This document shows, piece after piece, positions 22,300 through 30,593 of a DNA stretch of 31,119 nucleotides. The first letter of the stretch is position 1. Each line of letters starts with the position of its first letter. Origin of the DNA: CAYGTS01 sp964352905 (GTDB taxonomy: Bacteria; Pseudomonadota; Gammaproteobacteria; JAHCLG01); contig CAYGTS010000013.1 of the NCBI GenBank assembly GCA_964352905.1, positions 1 to 31,119 on the forward strand, written 5' to 3'. A program made the position numbers and the translations under genes. Below the pieces are notes generated by a model. It did no database searches, was not told where the DNA came from, and saw nothing but the letters and a program-made list of their open reading frames with translations.

Positions 22300-23844
22300 A
22301 TGATGGAACTTAGTCCAGCAGAAATTAGTGAAATTATAAAAGAGCGCATTCAGAAATTTAATATTAGTTCTGAATTAAGTAATGAAGGCACAATCGTTAG
22401 CTTAAAAGACGGTATCGTGCGTATACATGGTCTTGATGAAGTCATGCAGGGTGAAATGATTGCCTTTGCCAATGGCAGCTATGGTATGGCCTTAAACCTT
22501 GAGCGAGATTCTGTTGGTGCAGTGGTTTTAGGTGACTACGATGAACTTTCAGAAGGCGATAAAGTTCGTTGTACGGGGCGTATTTTAGAAGTGCCGGTTG
22601 GTGAAGCCTTATTAGGTCGTGTAGTTGATGCCTTAGGCAATCCTATCGATGGCAAAGGGCCTATTGAAACAAGTGCTACTTCGCCGATTGAAAAAGTGGC
22701 GCCAGGCGTTATTTCACGCCAATCAGTTAACACGCCGTTACAAACGGGTTTAAAAGCGATTGATTCCATGGTGCCAGTAGGTCGTGGTCAGCGTGAGTTA
22801 ATCATTGGTGATCGCCAAACCGGTAAAACTGCGGTTGCGATCGATACCATTATCAATCAACGCGATAGCGGTGTTAAATGTATTTATGTCGCAATTGGCC
22901 AGAAACAGTCCTCTATTGCTACTGTTGTTCGCAAATTAGAAGAACACGATGCATTAAAACACACCATTATTGTTGTTGCGAGCGCTTCTGAATCAGCAGC
23001 GCTACAATTTATTGCGCCTTACGCTGGTTGTGCGATGGGCGAATATTTCCGTGATAAAGGTGAAGCCGCCTTAATTATTTATGATGATTTAACTAAACAA
23101 GCTTGGGCTTATCGCCAAATTTCATTATTGCTACGCCGCCCACCGGGTCGTGAAGCTTATCCTGGCGATGTATTCTACTTACATTCACGTTTACTCGAAC
23201 GTGCGGCCTGTGTTAATGCAGAATATGTTGAAGAAATGACTAACGGTAAAGTGAAAGGTAAAATCGGATCACTTACTGCATTACCTATTATCGAAACACA
23301 AGCGGGTGACGTATCGGCTTTTGTACCCACCAACGTTATTTCAATTACCGATGGCCAGATTTATTTAGAAACTGATTTATTCAACTCAGGTATACGTCCT
23401 GCGATCAATGCTGGTTTATCTGTATCACGTGTGGGTGGTGCGGCACAAACCAAAATTATGAAAAAATTAGTGGGTAGCATTCGTATTACCTTAGCGCAAT
23501 ACCGTGAATTAGAAGCGTTTGCGCAATTTGCATCGGATCTTGATGATGTAACGCGTCGCCAACTCGAAAAAGGTAAGCGCTTTGTTGAAATCATGAAGCA
23601 AAAGCAATACGACCCCATGAGTGTTGCGCTCATGGTCTTGTCATTGTTTGCTGTTGAAAAAGGCTTTGTGGATGATGTAGCGATTGACAAAATTTCGTCG
23701 TTTGAACATGAACTACAAGCGTTTGCAAAATCAAAATATAAACACTTATTAGATGAGATTAATACTAAAGGTGATTATAACGAGCAAGTTGAAACAGCCT
23801 TAAAAGACTTGATTAACGACTTTAAACAAACTCAAACATGGTAA
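22300..23844 (+). CDS. atpA: F0F1 ATP synthase subunit alpha
   Basis: The non-catalytic nucleotide-binding F1 subunit. 514 residues, or 513 if the second of two adjacent ATG codons is used. A beta-barrel domain (about 1-95) precedes the nucleotide-binding domain with P-loop GDRQTGKT (170-177), IYDDLTKQAWAYRQISLLLRRPPGREAYPGDVFYLHSRLLERAA and the arginine-finger region ISVTRVGGAAQ-like sequence (here LSVSRVGGAAQTKIMK). The C-terminal helical bundle is complete. AAAGGT lies upstream. No abnormality is seen. Confidence 0.98.
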   Translation: MMELSPAEISEIIKERIQKFNISSELSNEGTIVSLKDGIVRIHGLDEVMQGEMIAFANGSYGMALNLERDSVGAVVLGDYDELSEGDKVRCTGRILEVPVGEALLGRVVDALGNPIDGKGPIETSATSPIEKVAPGVISRQSVNTPLQTGLKAIDSMVPVGRGQRELIIGDRQTGKTAVAIDTIINQRDSGVKCIYVAIGQKQSSIATVVRKLEEHDALKHTIIVVASASESAALQFIAPYAGCAMGEYFRDKGEAALIIYDDLTKQAWAYRQISLLLRRPPGREAYPGDVFYLHSRLLERAACVNAEYVEEMTNGKVKGKIGSLTALPIIETQAGDVSAFVPTNVISITDGQIYLETDLFNSGIRPAINAGLSVSRVGGAAQTKIMKKLVGSIRITLAQYRELEAFAQFASDLDDVTRRQLEKGKRFVEIMKQKQYDPMSVALMVLSLFAVEKGFVDDVAIDKISSFEHELQAFAKSKYKHLLDEINTKGDYNEQVETALKDLINDFKQTQTW

Positions 23845-23850
23845 TGCGCG

Positions 23851-24708
23851 ATGCCAAATGCTAAAGAAATCAGAACGCAAATAGGCAGTATTAAAAAAAC
23901 GCAAAAAATTACGCGGGCAATGGAAATGGTATCGGCCAGTAAGGTGCGTCGTGCCCAAGATACCATGATGAGAACGCGCCCGTATGCTAGGCAAATTATT
24001 GAAGTGATTCATCATTTGGGACAAGCTCATCCTGAATATAAGCCAAAATATTTGGATGTGCGTGCGCCAAAACGTGTTGGTTATATCATTATAAGCACCG
24101 ATCGTGGGTTGTGTGGTGGCTTAAATCACAATTTATTTAAAAAAGTTATTGCTGAAATTTTGCAGTGGTCAGAAAAAAATGTTGAAGTCGATCTGTGCGT
24201 TATTGGCAGCAAAGCGGAACATTTTTTTAAGCGTTTAAAAAGTAATATTATTGCAGCTGCAACTCATTTAGGTGAGCAACCTAAAATTCGTGATTTGATT
24301 GGCTCGGTCAAGATCATGCTGGATCATTACAATAAAGAAAAAATTGATGTGCTAAATATTGCTTATAACGAATTTGTGAACACCATGACGCAACGCGCTG
24401 TTATCGAGCAACTATTCCCAATCATACCGAAAAAAGAAGTGGCCAAGCATCATTGGGATTATATTTATGAACCCGATGCTAAATATTTAATTGATTTCTT
24501 GTTACAACGGTATTTGGAATCACAAGTTTATCAAGCGGTTGTTGAAAACATTGCATCAGAACATGCAGCACGCATGGTCGCCATGAAAAGTGCAACCGAT
24601 AATGCGGGCGAGCTTATTAATAGTTTGCAGTTGGTATATAACAAAGCACGCCAAGCTTCTATCACCCAAGAATTGGCAGAAATTGTGGCAGGCGCAGAAG
24701 CGGTTTAA
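23851..24708 (+). CDS. atpG: F0F1 ATP synthase subunit gamma
   Basis: The rotor shaft of F1. 285 residues with the conserved N-terminal helix (EIRTQIGSIKKTQKITRAMEMVSASKVRRAQ), the motif TDRGLCGGLNHNLFK in the Rossmann-like middle and the C-terminal helix (ARMVAMKSATDNAGELINSLQLVYNKARQASITQELAEIVAGAEA). All parts are present. It begins six bases after atpA. Unusually, 261 bases with a palindromic repeat separate it from atpD. Confidence 0.97.
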   Translation: MPNAKEIRTQIGSIKKTQKITRAMEMVSASKVRRAQDTMMRTRPYARQIIEVIHHLGQAHPEYKPKYLDVRAPKRVGYIIISTDRGLCGGLNHNLFKKVIAEILQWSEKNVEVDLCVIGSKAEHFFKRLKSNIIAAATHLGEQPKIRDLIGSVKIMLDHYNKEKIDVLNIAYNEFVNTMTQRAVIEQLFPIIPKKEVAKHHWDYIYEPDAKYLIDFLLQRYLESQVYQAVVENIASEHAARMVAMKSATDNAGELINSLQLVYNKARQASITQELAEIVAGAEAV

Positions 24709-24806
24709 ACAATTTCGTCATTGCTAGTGGCAGTGAGAGAGGTGGTAAGGCGATCTCGTTAGTGCAGTGGCACGACTAGAAAGTGCTGCGAAGTGTTGTG
24801 AAATTG

Positions 24807-24895
24807 AAGATCCTTTCTCTGGATTGCTTCGTCGCAAGCTCCTCGCAACGACGAAGGTTTTTGTCATTGCGAGTCCGTAGGACGAAGCAATCCAG
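24807..24895. repeat. Family B palindromic repeat inside the atp operon
   Basis: The outer arms CTGGATTGCTTCGTC (24819-24833) and GACGAAGCAATCCAG (24881-24895) are perfect 15-base inverted repeats. The inner arms CTCGCAACGAC and GTCATTGCGAG pair with one G-T. The left side (GAAGATCCTTTCTCTGG) matches the copy at 14274-14296 on the other strand. It lies in the atpG-atpD gap (24709-24969), which holds no gene. Its hairpin may influence transcript processing between the two genes. Confidence 0.8.
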
Positions 24896-24969
24896 GGGCG
24901 AGTGGCACTGCGTAAAATGTTAGTTGAAAAATTATTTGAGAGATAAAGTTTAAGAGGAAATGAAAACCT

Positions 24970-26367
24970 ATGAATACAGGTGAAATAGTACAAGTTATCG
25001 GTGTCGTCGTACAAGTAATCGGCGCAGTTGTCGATGTTGAGTTTCCACGTGAGCATGTGCCTAAAATTTATGATGCGCTAAAAATCAAAAAAAATGGTTT
25101 AGTGCTAGAAGTTCAGCAACAAATTGGTGATGGTGTTGTTAGAACCATTGCTATGGGTTCTACCGATGGTGTTCGTCGTGGCATGCAAGCAGAAAATAGC
25201 GGCAAGCCGATTATGGTGCCTGTGGGTACAAAAACTTTAGGCCGTATTATGGATGTGCTAGGCAACCCGATTGACGAATGTGGCCCGATTGAAACCAATG
25301 AAAAATTACCTATTCATCGTAAAGCGCCAAGCTATGATGAACAAGCAGCCAATAATGAATTGTTAGAAACGGGTATTAAAGTTATCGATTTAATTTGCCC
25401 TTTTGCTAAAGGTGGTAAAGTTGGTTTATTCGGTGGCGCAGGCGTTGGTAAAACCGTTAACATGTTAGAGTTGATTCGTAATATTGCGATCGAACACAGC
25501 GGTTATTCTGTTTTTGCGGGTGTTGGTGAGCGTACGCGTGAAGGTAATGACTTCTATCATGAAATGAAAGATTCAAATGTATTAGATAAAGTATCATTAG
25601 TTTACGGCCAGATGAACGAACCACCAGGCAACCGTTTACGCGTTGGTTTAACAGGTCTTACCATTGCTGAAAAATTCCGTGATGATGGGCGTGATGTTTT
25701 ATTATTTATCGATAACATTTATCGCTATACACTTGCTGGTACCGAAGTATCTGCATTATTAGGCCGTATGCCTTCAGCGGTAGGTTACCAACCAACGTTG
25801 GCTGCAGAAATGGGTGCGTTACAAGAGCGTATTACTTCAACTAAAACCGGTTCGATTACATCAGTGCAAGCGGTTTACGTACCTGCCGATGACTTAACCG
25901 ATCCATCGCCTGCGACAACGTTTGCGCATTTAGATGCTACCGTCGTATTATCACGCCAAATTGCAGAGTTGGGTATTTATCCAGCAATTGACCCACTCGA
26001 TTCAACTTCGCGCCAACTAGATCCGTTAGTTGTTGGCCAAGAACACTATGATGTTGCTGAAAATGTAAAAGGTATTTTACAGCGCATGAAAGAATTGAAA
26101 GATATCATCGCAATTTTGGGTATGGATGAATTATCGGAAGAAGATAAATTAACGGTATTACGTGCGCGCAAAATTCAACGTTTCTTATCGCAGCCCTTCT
26201 TTGTTGCAGAAACCTTTACTGGCCAACCCGGCAAATACGTACCATTAAAAGAAACCATTCGCGGCTTTAAGGCGATTATTAACGGTGAATATGATGACGT
26301 ACCTGAAGCTGCATTTTATATGGTTGGCTCCATTGATGAGGTTCATGAAAAAGCGAAATCACTGTAG
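24970..26367 (+). CDS. atpD: F0F1 ATP synthase subunit beta
   Basis: The catalytic F1 subunit. 465 residues with P-loop GGAGVGKT (155-162), the catalytic glutamate in GERTREGNDFYHEM, Walker B LLFIDNIYRYTLAGTEVSALLGRMPSAVGYQPTLA and the DELSEEDK region in the C-terminal domain. It is seven residues longer than usual because VQVIGVV (7-13) is followed by VQVIGAV (14-20), an in-frame duplication in the first strand of the N-terminal barrel. GAGGAA lies about a dozen bases upstream of the ATG. It is separated from atpG by a repeat-bearing gap and followed 8 bases later by atpC. Confidence 0.98.
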   Translation: MNTGEIVQVIGVVVQVIGAVVDVEFPREHVPKIYDALKIKKNGLVLEVQQQIGDGVVRTIAMGSTDGVRRGMQAENSGKPIMVPVGTKTLGRIMDVLGNPIDECGPIETNEKLPIHRKAPSYDEQAANNELLETGIKVIDLICPFAKGGKVGLFGGAGVGKTVNMLELIRNIAIEHSGYSVFAGVGERTREGNDFYHEMKDSNVLDKVSLVYGQMNEPPGNRLRVGLTGLTIAEKFRDDGRDVLLFIDNIYRYTLAGTEVSALLGRMPSAVGYQPTLAAEMGALQERITSTKTGSITSVQAVYVPADDLTDPSPATTFAHLDATVVLSRQIAELGIYPAIDPLDSTSRQLDPLVVGQEHYDVAENVKGILQRMKELKDIIAILGMDELSEEDKLTVLRARKIQRFLSQPFFVAETFTGQPGKYVPLKETIRGFKAIINGEYDDVPEAAFYMVGSIDEVHEKAKSL

Positions 26368-26375
26368 GATAAATT

Positions 26376-26792
26376 ATGTCCCATACTATTGAATTACATA
26401 TTGTGAGCGCCGAAGAATCCATTTACCATGGTAATGTCAGCGCGGTTTTTGTGACGGGTAGTCAGGGTGAGCTAGGTATTTATCCTGGCCACACACCGTT
26501 ATTAACAACGATAAAACCAGGATTGGTTAGAACGCTGAATGAAAACGATTTAGAAGAAATTTTCTATATCTCAGGTGGGTTAGTTGAAGTCCAGCCCAAA
26601 ACAGTAAACGTTTTAGCCGATACGGCTATGCGTGCTGATGATATTGATGAAGCTGCGGCAATGGAAGCCAAAAAGCACGCTGAATTGGAGCTTAAAGATA
26701 AGGCCTCACAAATCAGCTACTCACAGGCAGCAGCGCAATTAGCGCAAGCAATCGCACAGTTGCGTGCAATAAAACGCTTAAAGAAACAATAG
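26376..26792 (+). CDS. atpC: F0F1 ATP synthase subunit epsilon
   Basis: The central-stalk subunit that couples rotation and can inhibit ATP hydrolysis. 138 residues with an N-terminal beta sandwich (ELHIVSAEESIYHGNVSAVF, GSQGELGIYPGHTPLLTTIKPG, ISGGLVEVQPKTVNVLADTA). A C-terminal two-helix hairpin (about 88-138) is kept at full length, so the inhibitory form is possible. It closes the ATP synthase genes; glmU starts 21 bases later with no terminator between. Confidence 0.96.
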   Translation: MSHTIELHIVSAEESIYHGNVSAVFVTGSQGELGIYPGHTPLLTTIKPGLVRTLNENDLEEIFYISGGLVEVQPKTVNVLADTAMRADDIDEAAAMEAKKHAELELKDKASQISYSQAAAQLAQAIAQLRAIKRLKKQ

Positions 26793-26813
26793 TAACTTAA
26801 AAGGAAGTGAGTT

Positions 26814-28199
26814 ATGAGTTTGAGCATCGTTATTCTCGCGGCGGGAGCAGGTTCTCGTATGAACTCTGCTCTGCCCAAAGTATTACACCTTTTGGCAGGT
26901 GTGCCATTACTAGAGCACGTCGTTAAAACCGCTAAATCCTTAAAACCCGATGGTATCTACATTGTTTATGGCCACGGCGGAGCAGAAGTTCGCACGCAAA
27001 TGGCGCATCTGGATGTCAATTGGATCGAGCAAACCCAACAACTCGGTACAGGCCATGCGGTGATGCAAGCAATCCCTTTGATTGAACCTAATGATCAAGT
27101 CTTAGTTCTATATGGCGATGTGCCGTTAATTTCATTAGAAACGCTTAATAGTTTATTAGAAGCAACGCCGCATGGTGGCGTTGGTATTATTGGTGCTGAT
27201 TTTGCGGATCCAACCGGGTTGGGTCGTATTGTGCGTGATGCTTCTGGCAACATTGCCGGCATTGTTGAGCACCGTGACTGTAACGAAAAACAATTGCAAA
27301 TTCATGAAGTTTATACTGGGATCATGACTGCCCCTGCTGCTTGTTTAAAGGAGTGGCTGCCGAAACTGAAAAATCAAAATGCGCAAAATGAATTTTATTT
27401 AACCGATGTCATTAAATTAGCGGTTAATTCAAAGCGCCCGGTGATAGCTGTGCTAGCACAACGGTCACGAGAGGTGGAAGGAGTTAATGATCGATTCCAA
27501 TTAGCAGAGCTTGAACGTTACTACCAATTAATGATGGCTGAAAAAGTCATGTTAGCCGGCGCAAGCTTGAAAGATCCAGCGCGGTTTGATGTGCGTGGCC
27601 ATTTAGAAGTTGGTAGCGATGTTGTGATCGATGTTAACGTTATCATTGAAGGTGATGTGAGCATTGGCAAAAATTCGTATATTGGCCCTAATGTGTTATT
27701 ACGTAATACGCGTATTGGTGAAAATGTATATGTTGATGCCAATACCGTCATTGAAGAAGCCATTATCGAAAATCATTGTCATGTTGGTCCTTTTGCGCGC
27801 ATTCGCCCGGGCACGCAACTTGCACCGTATGCAAAAATAGGCAATTTTGTTGAAATTAAAAATGCCGTTGTGGGTGAAGGCAGTAAAATTAATCACCTCA
27901 GTTATGTTGGTGATGCTGATATAGGTAAAGAAGTCAACATTGGTGCAGGGACTATCACATGTAATTATGATGGCGCAAAAAAACACCGTACGATTATTGA
28001 AGATCAAGCTTTTATTGGATCCGATACGCAATTAGTAGCACCGGTTCGTGTGGGTGAAGGCGCCACTGTTGGTGCCGGTACGACTCTCAGAAAAGATGCG
28101 CCTGCACATACCTTAACCGTAAACACGGTTAAGCAAAAAAGTTATGATAATTGGCAGCGCCCACAAAAACATGCTGAACTAACCGAGCAGGAGAATTAA
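26814..28199 (+). CDS. glmU: Bifunctional UDP-GlcNAc pyrophosphorylase / GlcN-1-P acetyltransferase
   Basis: Makes UDP-N-acetylglucosamine for peptidoglycan and LPS: acetylates glucosamine-1-phosphate, then transfers UMP. In 461 residues the N-terminal uridylyltransferase has LAAGAGSRMNSALPKVLH (8-25), QLGTGHAV and YGDVPL. The C-terminal half is a left-handed beta helix of hexapeptide repeats (IDVNVIIEGDVSIGKNSYIGP onward) with the acetyltransferase motif GAGTITCNYDGAKKH. AAGGAAGTGA precedes the ATG. It lies in the atp transcript and is two bases from glmS, so the two amino-sugar enzymes are probably co-translated. Confidence 0.97.
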   Translation: MSLSIVILAAGAGSRMNSALPKVLHLLAGVPLLEHVVKTAKSLKPDGIYIVYGHGGAEVRTQMAHLDVNWIEQTQQLGTGHAVMQAIPLIEPNDQVLVLYGDVPLISLETLNSLLEATPHGGVGIIGADFADPTGLGRIVRDASGNIAGIVEHRDCNEKQLQIHEVYTGIMTAPAACLKEWLPKLKNQNAQNEFYLTDVIKLAVNSKRPVIAVLAQRSREVEGVNDRFQLAELERYYQLMMAEKVMLAGASLKDPARFDVRGHLEVGSDVVIDVNVIIEGDVSIGKNSYIGPNVLLRNTRIGENVYVDANTVIEEAIIENHCHVGPFARIRPGTQLAPYAKIGNFVEIKNAVVGEGSKINHLSYVGDADIGKEVNIGAGTITCNYDGAKKHRTIIEDQAFIGSDTQLVAPVRVGEGATVGAGTTLRKDAPAHTLTVNTVKQKSYDNWQRPQKHAELTEQEN

Positions 28200-28201
28200 A
28201 T

Positions 28202-30034
28202 ATGTGCGGCATAGTGGGAGTGGTTGCAAGGCGTGATGTTGCTGAAATTTTAATCGAAGGTTTAAAGCGTTTAGAATATCGTGGTTATGATTCTGCAGGG
28301 GTTGCAATTATCGATCAGCAACAGCAATTAAAAACGGTGCGTGCTTTAGGCAAAGTGCAAAAATTAGCGGAAGCACTCGCGAAAGATCCGATTAATGGTC
28401 ACGTAGGAATTGCTCACACACGTTGGGCGACGCATGGTGCGCCGAGTGAAATGAACGCGCATCCGCATACCTCACATAACCAATTTGCGATTGTTCATAA
28501 CGGCATTATTGAAAATTACGAAATTTTAAAACAGCAATTAATAGATGCAGGTTACGACTTTAATTCAGAAACGGATACCGAAGTCGTGGTGCATTTGTTT
28601 CATCAAGCCTATGCCAAATTAAACGATTCGATTAAGGCAGCTTTTCACGTTGCAGAAAGCATTGAAGGTGCGTTTGCTTTAGGCATAATCAATACTGCAG
28701 AACCGCAGCGTATTATCGCGATCCGTCGTGGTAGCCCACTTGTTATCGGCGTTGGGATTGGTGAATATTTTATTGCCTCTGATCATTTGGCACTATTACC
28801 TGTTACACAGCGCTTTATTTATTTAGAAGAAGGTGATGTAGCTGATTTACGTCATGATCAATTAATCATTTATAACGCACACGCGCAAATTGTTGAACGT
28901 AAGATTGTTGATTCAAAGCTAACGCATAACGCAACTGATAAAGGCCGTTTCCGTCACTTCATGGAAAAAGAAATTTTTGCGCAACCTGCTGCAATTAATT
29001 CAACCTTAGAAGGTCGTTTTAGTTATAAACATATATTTGCGCAAAGCTTTGGTGATCGTGCTGAAGAAATTTTTAGCAAAGTTAAACGGGTGCAGATCGT
29101 TGCCTGTGGTACGAGTTTTCATGCAGGCTTAGTGGCAAAACATTGGCTAGAAGGTCTTGCAAAAATACCGTGCCGCGTTGAAATTGCCAGTGAAATTCGC
29201 TATCGCGACAACGTTGTTGAAGAAGATACGTTATTTATCACGATTTCACAATCTGGTGAAACCGCGGATACGCTTGCTGCTCTTCGTAAAGCTAAACAAC
29301 AAGCGTATTTAGCTAGTCTTGCCATTTGTAATGTGCCTGAAAGTTCTTTAGTCAGGGAATCCGATTTAGTTTTTATGACGCGCGCCGGGGTTGAGATTGG
29401 CGTTGCTTCAACCAAAGCATTTACCACACAATTAACCGCCCTTCTCATGTTAACCATCGTGTTAGGACGGGGGCGTGGTATCGATGATGAACAAGAACAA
29501 GATTTAATTAAGCAATTAATTTCACTGCCGAATGCCATCAATCAAGCGTTACAATTAAATAATGATATTGAAAAATTTGCAGAGCATTTTGCTGATAAAA
29601 AACATACCTTATTTTTAGGACGCGGTGTGCAATATCCGGTCGCCTTAGAAGGTGCGCTAAAATTAAAAGAGATTTCTTATATTCACGCCGAAGCCTATCC
29701 TGCCGGTGAATTAAAACACGGCCCGTTGGCCTTGGTTGATGATGAAATGCCTGTTATTGTCGTTGCGCCTAACGATCAATTACTCGAGAAATTAAAATCA
29801 AATTTACAAGAAGTGCGCGCGCGCGGTGGAAAATTATATGTGTTTGCCGATCGTGACGCGAATCTCACTAATGGTGAAGGTATTGCTATTTTTAATATGC
29901 CTGCAGTAGGTTATGCGATTGCACCCATTGTTTACACTGTACCATTGCAACTATTAGCTTATCATGTTGCCGTGATGCGCGGCACCGATGTTGATCAACC
30001 GCGTAATTTGGCAAAATCAGTAACGGTTGAGTAA
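28202..30034 (+). CDS. glmS: Glutamine-fructose-6-phosphate aminotransferase
   Basis: The first step of amino-sugar synthesis: fructose-6-phosphate plus glutamine to glucosamine-6-phosphate. 610 residues, normal length. Cys2 (MCGIVG) is the N-terminal glutaminase nucleophile, exposed after Met removal, with HTRWATHG and HNGIIENY in the same domain. Two SIS domains follow (CGTSFHAGLVAKHWLE; SQSGETADTLAAL; GRGVQYPVALEGALKLKEISYIHAEAYPAGELKHGP). The C-terminus is the canonical PRNLAKSVTVE. It starts two bases after glmU and ends the atp-glm cluster. No terminator or glmS ribozyme is visible. Confidence 0.98.
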   Translation: MCGIVGVVARRDVAEILIEGLKRLEYRGYDSAGVAIIDQQQQLKTVRALGKVQKLAEALAKDPINGHVGIAHTRWATHGAPSEMNAHPHTSHNQFAIVHNGIIENYEILKQQLIDAGYDFNSETDTEVVVHLFHQAYAKLNDSIKAAFHVAESIEGAFALGIINTAEPQRIIAIRRGSPLVIGVGIGEYFIASDHLALLPVTQRFIYLEEGDVADLRHDQLIIYNAHAQIVERKIVDSKLTHNATDKGRFRHFMEKEIFAQPAAINSTLEGRFSYKHIFAQSFGDRAEEIFSKVKRVQIVACGTSFHAGLVAKHWLEGLAKIPCRVEIASEIRYRDNVVEEDTLFITISQSGETADTLAALRKAKQQAYLASLAICNVPESSLVRESDLVFMTRAGVEIGVASTKAFTTQLTALLMLTIVLGRGRGIDDEQEQDLIKQLISLPNAINQALQLNNDIEKFAEHFADKKHTLFLGRGVQYPVALEGALKLKEISYIHAEAYPAGELKHGPLALVDDEMPVIVVAPNDQLLEKLKSNLQEVRARGGKLYVFADRDANLTNGEGIAIFNMPAVGYAIAPIVYTVPLQLLAYHVAVMRGTDVDQPRNLAKSVTVE

Positions 30035-30154
30035 GTTGCTATAATTCTTCAGAAATTGTCGTATGCAATAATAGCGATTTGCCACATCATTAATTTGCAT
30101 TTTTATTTTATCATCCTCCAGGCAAATTATTTAAAAAATAGTCTGGAGTAAAAA

Positions 30155-30550
30155 ATGTTACATTTTAAAAAAGCTTTATTAATTTCACTCATACCCTTAT
30201 CTTCTGTGATGGCCAGTAGCAATTTAACCTGTCCTAGCGTTAGTGAAATTAAACGTGGTGATTTTCATACTTGGCAAGTGCTTTATAGATCAAACCAAGA
30301 AGGTGCGATGCCAAACGATATTGAAAAATTCAAACACTATGTTGATGGATTCGCTGCTGCAGAATGGTCAAATCGGTTTTTAGAAAGCGGTCATTGTTTT
30401 TATCAAGGCACTGATTCCATCATGCATGCCATCATTTTAGCGCATGCAGCTTGGCACCCTGTCACTAATCACACTTGGCAATGGATTAAACCCAATGCCG
30501 CGGCAATCTGTTTATCACCTGATGTGACAAACTGCCAGTTTATTCAATAA
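30155..30550 (+). CDS. Small secreted protein with four cysteines
   Basis: I do not recognise the family with certainty. The 131 residues begin with a Sec signal peptide (MLHFKKALLISLIPLSSVMA, cleavage expected after residue 20). The mature part of about 110 residues has four cysteines (CPSVSEIKRG, GHCFYQG, AAICLS, TNCQF), enough for two disulfides, and conserved-looking tryptophans (TWQVLY, AEWSNRF, AAWHPV, TWQWIK). This suggests a compact periplasmic or exported protein; the CPSVSEIK start recalls small secreted proteins of Legionella-type bacteria (possibly DUF3757), unverified. GGAG precedes the ATG. It stands alone, 120 bases after glmS. Confidence 0.7.
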   Translation: MLHFKKALLISLIPLSSVMASSNLTCPSVSEIKRGDFHTWQVLYRSNQEGAMPNDIEKFKHYVDGFAAAEWSNRFLESGHCFYQGTDSIMHAIILAHAAWHPVTNHTWQWIKPNAAAICLSPDVTNCQFIQ

Positions 30551-30593
30551 GTTATAATAGGATAGGTAAAATAGCTAGAATCATTTGTTATAG

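Noticed and set aside
24724..25056. Minus-strand 110-residue frame across the atpG-atpD gap
   Set aside because: Composed of the family B repeat and antisense of atpD; no start signal or domain.
28100..28201. glmS ribozyme before glmS
   Set aside because: Only two bases separate glmU and glmS, leaving no room; such ribozymes are typical of Gram-positive bacteria.
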